Shown here piece by piece: positions 58,853 through 64,000 of a stretch of DNA of 64,000 nt (position 1 is its first letter; the number at the start of each line of letters is the position of its first letter). The notes under the pieces are model-generated. The model ran no database searches, was not told the DNA's origin, and saw only the letters and a list, made by a program, of their open reading frames with translations. The translations under genes were made by a program, and so were the position numbers. Source of the DNA: Calditrichota bacterium. Its GTDB lineage: Bacteria; Electryoneota; RPQS01. The stretch spans positions 558,001-622,000 of the forward strand of contig JACJVZ010000002.1 in NCBI GenBank assembly GCA_020637445.1. Reading direction: 5' to 3'.

Positions 58853-60988
58853 CTACTTCAGCAAAACCGCTTTTCGTACCGCGTGGAAATCGGGAGTCTC
58901 GAGCTTAACGAAATATGTTCCGCTGGACAAACCATATCCGTTGAATTGCATTTGATGCGAACCAGCAGAGAGCTTTCCGTCGAACAATGTGTTTGCCACT
59001 CTTCCGAGCACGTCATATACAACGAGCTTGCCCGTCACTTCATGCGGCAAATCAAACATGATGTTCGCTGTGTTGTTGAACGGATTTGGGAATACCGGAT
59101 TCAGCCTGAACTCTGTTGCAACTGACGCAGGGTCGTCGACGCTTACTCCGTTGATCAACGCAATCGCTTCGGACACGTCGTAGATCGAGAAGGCCGCATC
59201 TTCCGCAGAGTAGACAAAGTCTCCCGCCGCGGCAACGTCATTGGTCGTGAAGTCTTCGACATAGTAGCCTGTCTCGACAAGATTCATCGGATCGGTCGCA
59301 TCTACAATGCGCATTCCGTATTCGCCTTCGGAAACATACATCACGTTTCCAATCAACGAAACACTCTTCACCGGATACGGTGTCGCGTATTGTCCTATTG
59401 ACGTCGGATCGTGCGGATTCGTGATGTCCACGGTGCGCACGCCCCAGCTCTCGGCAAGATAGGCAATGTTGCCCGACACGGCGACGTCATAAACAAAGGC
59501 GGGTGAATCATAGGAACCAACTTGCAGCGGCACCGCCGGATTGGAAACGTCAAGAACGCGAAGGTCGTCAAAGTTGGAAAGATACGCGTAGTTCCCGCTA
59601 ACGGCAAGACTGAATGCGCCAAGCAGCGAGTTGATCGTAAAGACCAGCTCAGGATCCGCCGGATTGGAAATATCCACGACGAACAGCTTTCCGCTGCTGG
59701 GTAGGTAGGCGTAGTTGCCGATGACCGTTGCGCTCATGGGATAGTCCGTCAAAGCGAGCTCGCTCAAAACGACTGGATTCTCCGGAGTCGAAATGTCCAA
59801 CAGAGTAAAACCGTACCCGCCTGCATCCGGCCGCGTCCCCGGGAGCAGCAGCATGGAGCCATACACAACCACGTCGTTGGCTCTGTTCGTGTACTGTGTC
59901 AAAGACACCAAAGTCGGTGACACAGGATTGGCGATGTCAAAGACTTCCAGCTCGTTGACCATGCCCACGACGTATGCGTAGTTGCCTGAAACGGCCACGT
60001 CCGTCAACTGGTACGGAACAGAAAACGAACCGAGCAATGTCAACTCGGTTGGCTCGGAAATGTCCAATGCGAGAAAGCTGATAATGTGGTCCGAAGCAAA
60101 CAGCGTATTCCCCGAAACAGTCAGTGCCGCGACGCTGCCTCCGGTGGAATAATCCGCGATTGGCCTGGGGTCATTGGGCATGGTTGCGTCAAACACGTAG
60201 ACATTTGCGCTGAAGGCCACGTAAACAAGATTGCCTGAAGCCGCGATGTCAGATGCTCCGAGCGCGTTGAGTATGGTGGCGCTGACAATCGGATTCGCGG
60301 GATTGCTGATGTCGAGAATCTGCAGCCAATCGCTTGAGCAAACAATGTACGCGTTCGTTCCGGAGAGTGCCACGCGCACCGCGCCGTCGAAGCCCGTCAG
60401 CGAACCGACCAACTGCGGCTCCGCGGGAGACGAAATGTCCAAAACAGCAAAGCCACCACCGGTAACTACATAAGCATAGCTTCCGCTGACGGCAATGTCT
60501 TTGGGATTAACGATATCAAAGTGATTCAGCGGCTGAGGATCCAGCGGAGACGAAATATCGAACACCTGAATTCCCAGTAGCTTGTTGACCGCGTAGGCGT
60601 AGTTTCCGTTGACTGCGATTCGTTCGTATTCGCAATTCGTGGGACACGACTGTGCGACCAAGTTGGGTGACTGCGGTGTGCTGATGTCCACGACGCTCAA
60701 GCCCGCGGTTCCGTCGGCAAGAAAGGCGTAGCCGCCCGCGACCGCGACGGACTGAGCGTTACCGCGTGTCAAACAATTTCCGACCTCGTGCGGAGTTTCG
60801 AGATCACTGACGTCTACGACACGCAGGCCGCTTATTCCGGCCGTGACGTAGGCAAAGTTGCCTTGGACTTGGAGGTCATGGACCTCGTTCCACGTGCTGA
60901 TGTTCTGTCCCACTTGCACAACATTCAGGCTGTCGCGTCCAAGTACGACAAGCGGCAAGCAAAGCAATACAAAGACCAAGTTTCTCAT
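58853..60988 (-). CDS. LVIVD-repeat secreted protein 1 with type IX sorting domain
   Basis: ATG at 60988 is chosen because GGAGG lies eight bases upstream; a TTG at 60994 is too near that site. The 711-residue protein has a signal peptide (ending VVLG) and LVIVD propeller repeats throughout (LRVVDVSDLETPHEVGN, LSVVDISTPQSPNLVAQ, DISSPAEPQLVGSLTGF). The sorting domain at the end is NPFNNTANIMFDL, VVYDVLGRVANTL and KAVLLK. LVIVD repeats are YVTN-like surface propellers. Ligand unknown. Confidence 0.85.
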   Translation of the reverse strand: MRNLVFVLLCLPLVVLGRDSLNVVQVGQNISTWNEVHDLQVQGNFAYVTAGISGLRVVDVSDLETPHEVGNCLTRGNAQSVAVAGGYAFLADGTAGLSVVDISTPQSPNLVAQSCPTNCEYERIAVNGNYAYAVNKLLGIQVFDISSPLDPQPLNHFDIVNPKDIAVSGSYAYVVTGGGFAVLDISSPAEPQLVGSLTGFDGAVRVALSGTNAYIVCSSDWLQILDISNPANPIVSATILNALGASDIAASGNLVYVAFSANVYVFDATMPNDPRPIADYSTGGSVAALTVSGNTLFASDHIISFLALDISEPTELTLLGSFSVPYQLTDVAVSGNYAYVVGMVNELEVFDIANPVSPTLVSLTQYTNRANDVVVYGSMLLLPGTRPDAGGYGFTLLDISTPENPVVLSELALTDYPMSATVIGNYAYLPSSGKLFVVDISNPADPELVFTINSLLGAFSLAVSGNYAYLSNFDDLRVLDVSNPAVPLQVGSYDSPAFVYDVAVSGNIAYLAESWGVRTVDITNPHDPTSIGQYATPYPVKSVSLIGNVMYVSEGEYGMRIVDATDPMNLVETGYYVEDFTTNDVAAAGDFVYSAEDAAFSIYDVSEAIALINGVSVDDPASVATEFRLNPVFPNPFNNTANIMFDLPHEVTGKLVVYDVLGRVANTLFDGKLSAGSHQMQFNGYGLSSGTYFVKLETPDFHAVRKAVLLK

Positions 60989-61193
60989 AGCCAATCCCTC
61001 CGGCGCTAATTAAGTGAACCGTACATTTGACTGAGAGCGCTGCAAAGTTTCCGGGCTCTGCAAAGGACCCTCCGCGTACAGGCGTCGCCCAGCGGCGGGG
61101 AGTCACTTGCGTTCTTATAATGTACTGCTCGTTTTTAGCTATGTCAACAGATTTTCTTTACTCTCTAACATTGCTATTTAAGTGCTTAATTAT

Positions 61194-61224
61194 AAAAAAC
61201 AAGGGCTACCGAGGCAGCCCTTGT
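61194..61224 (-). terminator. Hairpin terminator after LVIVD protein 2
   Basis: Stem AAGGGCT / AGCCCTT (61201-61207, 61216-61222) with ACA/TGT extension. Unlike the others it is not of the GCGGCCA type. Confidence 0.8.
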
Positions 61225-61248
61225 CGAAATACTCAAAACAGCCAAACA

Positions 61249-62484
61249 CTACTTCAACAGCACGGCCTTCTGTACCGCATGGAAATCAGGAGTCTCGAGC
61301 TTCACAAAATATGTTCCGCTGGACAAACCATTTCCGTTGAATTGCATTTGATGCGAACCAGCAGAGAGCTTTCCGTCATACAACGTGTTTGCTACTCTTC
61401 CGAGCACGTCATAAACAACGAGCTTGCCCGTCACTTCATGAGGCAAATCAAACACTATGTTCGCCGTGTTGTTGAACGGGTTGGGGTAAAGGGGAAAGAG
61501 AGAAAAAGTGTTTGGAAGTGTGTTTCGTTGATCGGGAGCGGACGTCGCAATGGAGATATCAAGAATCAACACTTGGGCCTCTTCCGCAAGACAAACATGG
61601 CGGCCATCTACGTCGACTCCCCATGCATTGTCGTCTGTGTAGTAGTAGCCGACTTCAACGGGCAGAGTTGGATCATCTACTCTGATTACACGCAGGCCGG
61701 TGCCATAGTCGGCGAGGAATACGTAGTTTCCGGAAACTGCCACGTCTTCAGTCTGGCCGTCTGTGTGAAATGATCCCACGATTTCCATGGAACTGGGATC
61801 GGAAATATCGACGATCTGCATGCCGCTCGCGTAGTCCGCTACATACGCGTAGTTTCCTTGCACCGCAACGTCCCTCCCGAAACCCGGAGTTTCCAGCGAC
61901 GAAATCAATTCCGGTGCCGAGGGAGTCGAAATGTCGATGGCAATCAAGCCTGTCGCGCCATCAGCGACATATGCAATGTCACCGGACACGGCAAGGCCTT
62001 TCGAGTATGCAGGCGTAAGATACGTGCCTACTTCAGTCGGCTCCGCGGGATTTGAAACATCGATCACTCGAAGGCCGTCCCATCCGTCCGCAATATAACA
62101 GTAATCTCCGACCACCGCAACGCTGTGCGTGGCGCCGGGAGTATCGTAACTGCCAAGTTCCGCGGGTTCAGCAGGATTGCTCACGTCGATGATTCTTAGT
62201 CCTCCCGCGTCATCCGCTTCGTAAACCAAGTTTCCACTCAGAATCACATCGCGCGCATGTCCGCCCGTATCAGAGTTGCCGAGAACTACCGGATTGGAGG
62301 GATCGGACAAATCCAGAATAAAAAGCCCATCACCGCCGCCGCCAACGTAAGCCATCGTGCCGTTCATGTCCACCGAAGTCGTAACCCCGACATTTGTAAC
62401 TCGACCTAAAAGGGAAACATTAAGGCTGTCTTGGCCCAGTACGATAACCGGAATGAACAAAAGTAAGCAAAGTAGTTTAGTCAT
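61249..62484 (-). CDS. LVIVD-repeat secreted protein 2 with type IX sorting domain
   Basis: ATG at 62484, preceded by AAGGA at seven bases; a longer frame to 62568 has no such site. The 411-residue protein has a signal peptide (ending VIVLG), LVIVD repeats (LRIIDVSNPAEPAELGSY, MQIVDISDPSSMEIVGSF) and the tail NPFNNTANIVFDL, VVYDVLGRVANTL, KAVLLK. Its C-terminal 75 residues are nearly the same as in protein 1. Confidence 0.85.
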   Translation of the reverse strand: MTKLLCLLLFIPVIVLGQDSLNVSLLGRVTNVGVTTSVDMNGTMAYVGGGGDGLFILDLSDPSNPVVLGNSDTGGHARDVILSGNLVYEADDAGGLRIIDVSNPAEPAELGSYDTPGATHSVAVVGDYCYIADGWDGLRVIDVSNPAEPTEVGTYLTPAYSKGLAVSGDIAYVADGATGLIAIDISTPSAPELISSLETPGFGRDVAVQGNYAYVADYASGMQIVDISDPSSMEIVGSFHTDGQTEDVAVSGNYVFLADYGTGLRVIRVDDPTLPVEVGYYYTDDNAWGVDVDGRHVCLAEEAQVLILDISIATSAPDQRNTLPNTFSLFPLYPNPFNNTANIVFDLPHEVTGKLVVYDVLGRVANTLYDGKLSAGSHQMQFNGNGLSSGTYFVKLETPDFHAVQKAVLLK

Positions 62485-62586
62485 AACTAATCCTTCAGAA
62501 TAAAACAAAATTTTCACAAGATAGCTCATTTCACCGGTTTGGTCAATATTTGCGCAGCATAAATTCAAATTGGTTCATTGAGCCAA

Positions 62587-62616
62587 GAAAAAGAGCGGCC
62601 ATCAAGCGGCCGCTCC
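62587..62616 (-). terminator. Hairpin terminator after LVIVD protein 3
   Basis: Stem GAGCGGCC / GGCCGCTC (62593-62600, 62608-62615) with A run on plus strand. Confidence 0.85.
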
Positions 62617-62617
62617 G

Positions 62618-62704
62618 ATTCAGATTTTCCTCCCGGTCTTCCGGGGGGACAAAGGGGGACAAACTTCTTGTCGCGGCGGCAGGTGTCTTCACCTGCCCCG
62701 CTAT
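62618..62704. repeat. C/G-tract and GGCAGGTG stem-loop modules
   Basis: ATTCAGATTTTCCTCCCGGTC plus GGGGGGACAAAGGGGG, then GGCAGGTG / CACCTGCC (about 62677-62696), matching 12999-13029 and, inverted, 47499-47540. Confidence 0.8.
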
Positions 62705-62711
62705 CGAGAAT

Positions 62712-63977
62712 TCACTTCAGCAGCACCGCCTTTTGCACCGAGTTGTAGTCCGGCGTTTCGAGTTTGACGAAGTAAATGCCGCTCGAGAGATTGTTCCCGT
62801 CGAACGCCATCTGATACGTTCCGGCCGAAAGTCTTCCGTCGAACAAAGTGTTTGCTACTCTTCCGAGCACGTCATAAACAACGAGCTTGCCCGTCACTTC
62901 ATGCGGCAAATCAAACACGATGTTCGCCGTGTTGTTGAACGGATTGGGGTAGATGGGGTGGAGGGAGAAGGTAAGAACAAGCGGTTCGAACCCCATGATT
63001 GGCAGAAAATGTGAAACGTCGAGTATCGTAAAATTGGCGAAGTCCGTATCGCCCCAGATCGATGCAATCACATAGTTGCCATACACAGTAACTCCAATCG
63101 GCCAGCCGACCGTATTGCCGACGTAATAGCCAACTTCGACGGGATTCGACGGATCAAACAACTCCACGACTCGCACACCTTGTCCGCCAATGAAGGCATA
63201 GCCATCTTTGAAATCAACACTGACGTTCATTCCCGGCAGTGCAAGAAATGATACTTCTGTCGGATGCTCACCATCTGATATGCCCACGATGCGAAGGCCG
63301 CCGCCGTCGGCAAGATAGGCCATATCCTCTTCAACATGAATGTCGCGCGTTTGTCCGGGAGTATCAAAAGATCCGATTTCTTCCGGCTCTGCAGGATTGC
63401 TCACGTCAATGATTCGCATGCCGCCCTCAGTATCCGAGACGTAGGCGATGTTGTTTTCTACAACAACATCCCACGCGCTGCCCGGCGTATCAAAACTGCT
63501 GACAAACTCCGGCGATGATGGATTTGAAATGTCGATAATCCAAAGTCCACTGTCTTGAAACGCCACGTATGCATAATCTCCCGAGACATCCAAACCGCTT
63601 GCATAAATGAACTGAGCATCGCCGTCTGGTCCGTGAAACGTGGACAGCAAAGTTGGCGACTCCGGATTGTGTACTTCATATATGACAAGTCCGCGAAACC
63701 ACGTTGCCAAGTAGGCTATGCCGTCCCGGACAACCAATTCCATCGAGCCGCTGCTGCTGTCAAACCGCGCGTTGCTAAGAATCGGCGAGCTCGGATCATG
63801 AATCGTAAAAAGCTCGATACCGCAATCTTGGGCACAAACGAAGGCATAGTTGTCGAGAACCGTCACATTCTCCGGCGAGCAGACTGTTCCGTTCCATCCC
63901 ACCCTTGTAATATTGATACTATCCTGTGCAAACGTGAAGAGTGGCAAACAAAGCAAGGCAATCCAAAGCGTGGGCAT
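62712..63977 (-). CDS. LVIVD-repeat secreted protein 3 with type IX sorting domain
   Basis: A 421-residue protein with GGAGGA upstream of the ATG and a signal peptide (1-17, ending FTFAQ). LVIVD repeats (LWIIDISNPSSPEFVSSF, MRIIDVSNPAEPEEIGSF) form a propeller, followed by the tail NPFNNTANIVFDL, VVYDVLGRVANTL, KAVLLK. DNA of the first part of the sorting domain is near-identical to proteins 1 and 2; the last part differs more. The start is 23 bp from the window edge. Confidence 0.86.
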   Translation of the reverse strand: MPTLWIALLCLPLFTFAQDSINITRVGWNGTVCSPENVTVLDNYAFVCAQDCGIELFTIHDPSSPILSNARFDSSSGSMELVVRDGIAYLATWFRGLVIYEVHNPESPTLLSTFHGPDGDAQFIYASGLDVSGDYAYVAFQDSGLWIIDISNPSSPEFVSSFDTPGSAWDVVVENNIAYVSDTEGGMRIIDVSNPAEPEEIGSFDTPGQTRDIHVEEDMAYLADGGGLRIVGISDGEHPTEVSFLALPGMNVSVDFKDGYAFIGGQGVRVVELFDPSNPVEVGYYVGNTVGWPIGVTVYGNYVIASIWGDTDFANFTILDVSHFLPIMGFEPLVLTFSLHPIYPNPFNNTANIVFDLPHEVTGKLVVYDVLGRVANTLFDGRLSAGTYQMAFDGNNLSSGIYFVKLETPDYNSVQKAVLLK

Positions 63978-64000
63978 GGCCGATTCCTCCGTTCAGTTTG

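Overview
The window looks like a chromosomal segment of an uncultivated Gram-negative bacterium of the Fibrobacteres-Chlorobi-Bacteroidetes (FCB) superphylum or a neighbouring candidate phylum. The evidence is eleven secreted proteins ending in the type A C-terminal sorting domain of type IX secretion (Asn-Pro-Phe-Asn motif, a Tyr-Asp-x-x-Gly-Arg-like strand, then a Leu-Leu-Lys or Val-Lys end), together with PEGA, LVIVD, OmpA and multihaem cytochrome proteins. I cannot fix the phylum from the sequence alone. No rRNA, tRNA, CRISPR array or recognisable transposase was seen. Most genes are on the minus strand.

Layout. 1-3066: edge-truncated bacillithiol synthase bshC (minus), divergent from a PEGA-domain protein and a rhomboid protease. 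3086-10278 (minus): a secreted repeat protein, a four-gene membrane redox operon (tetrahaem cytochrome c, Tat-exported four-cluster ferredoxin, NrfD-type quinol subunit, small membrane protein) and an exported M1 aminopeptidase. 10394-15452 (plus): VOC protein, a CX3CH-bearing exported protein, an ArsR / DUF1697 / ArsM group, Fe/Mn superoxide dismutase and a DUF302 protein, each mostly closed by a clear hairpin terminator. 15522-23122 (minus): exported proteins, including a beta-helix protein, a Cys-rich protein, a pentahaem cytochrome and three short sorting-domain proteins. 23148-31064 (minus): ten tightly packed genes of unrelated cytoplasmic or stress functions. 31121-44247 (minus): two secreted propeller proteins, a glutamate-mutase-L-type ATPase, OmpA protein, ferredoxin plus cytochrome P450, TrpF with LemA and DUF2207, and further exported proteins.

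44730-50617 (plus) is the most unusual part. After an AT-rich gap and a near-consensus promoter comes a small phage-derived cassette: a probable capsid decoration protein, a probable HK97-type major capsid protein, a connector-like protein, a small terminase-like ORF and a terminase large subunit. The order is reversed relative to ordinary phages. There is no portal, protease, tail, lysis or integrase gene. The spacers, and even two reading frames, are filled with GC-rich stem-loop repeat modules that are also scattered over the rest of the window.

50671-63977 (minus) holds two secreted paralog clusters: three very large Cys-rich proteins of one architecture without a recognisable sorting domain, then three LVIVD-repeat proteins whose C-terminal sorting domains are nearly identical at DNA level. 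Near-identical stem-loop terminators separate these genes.
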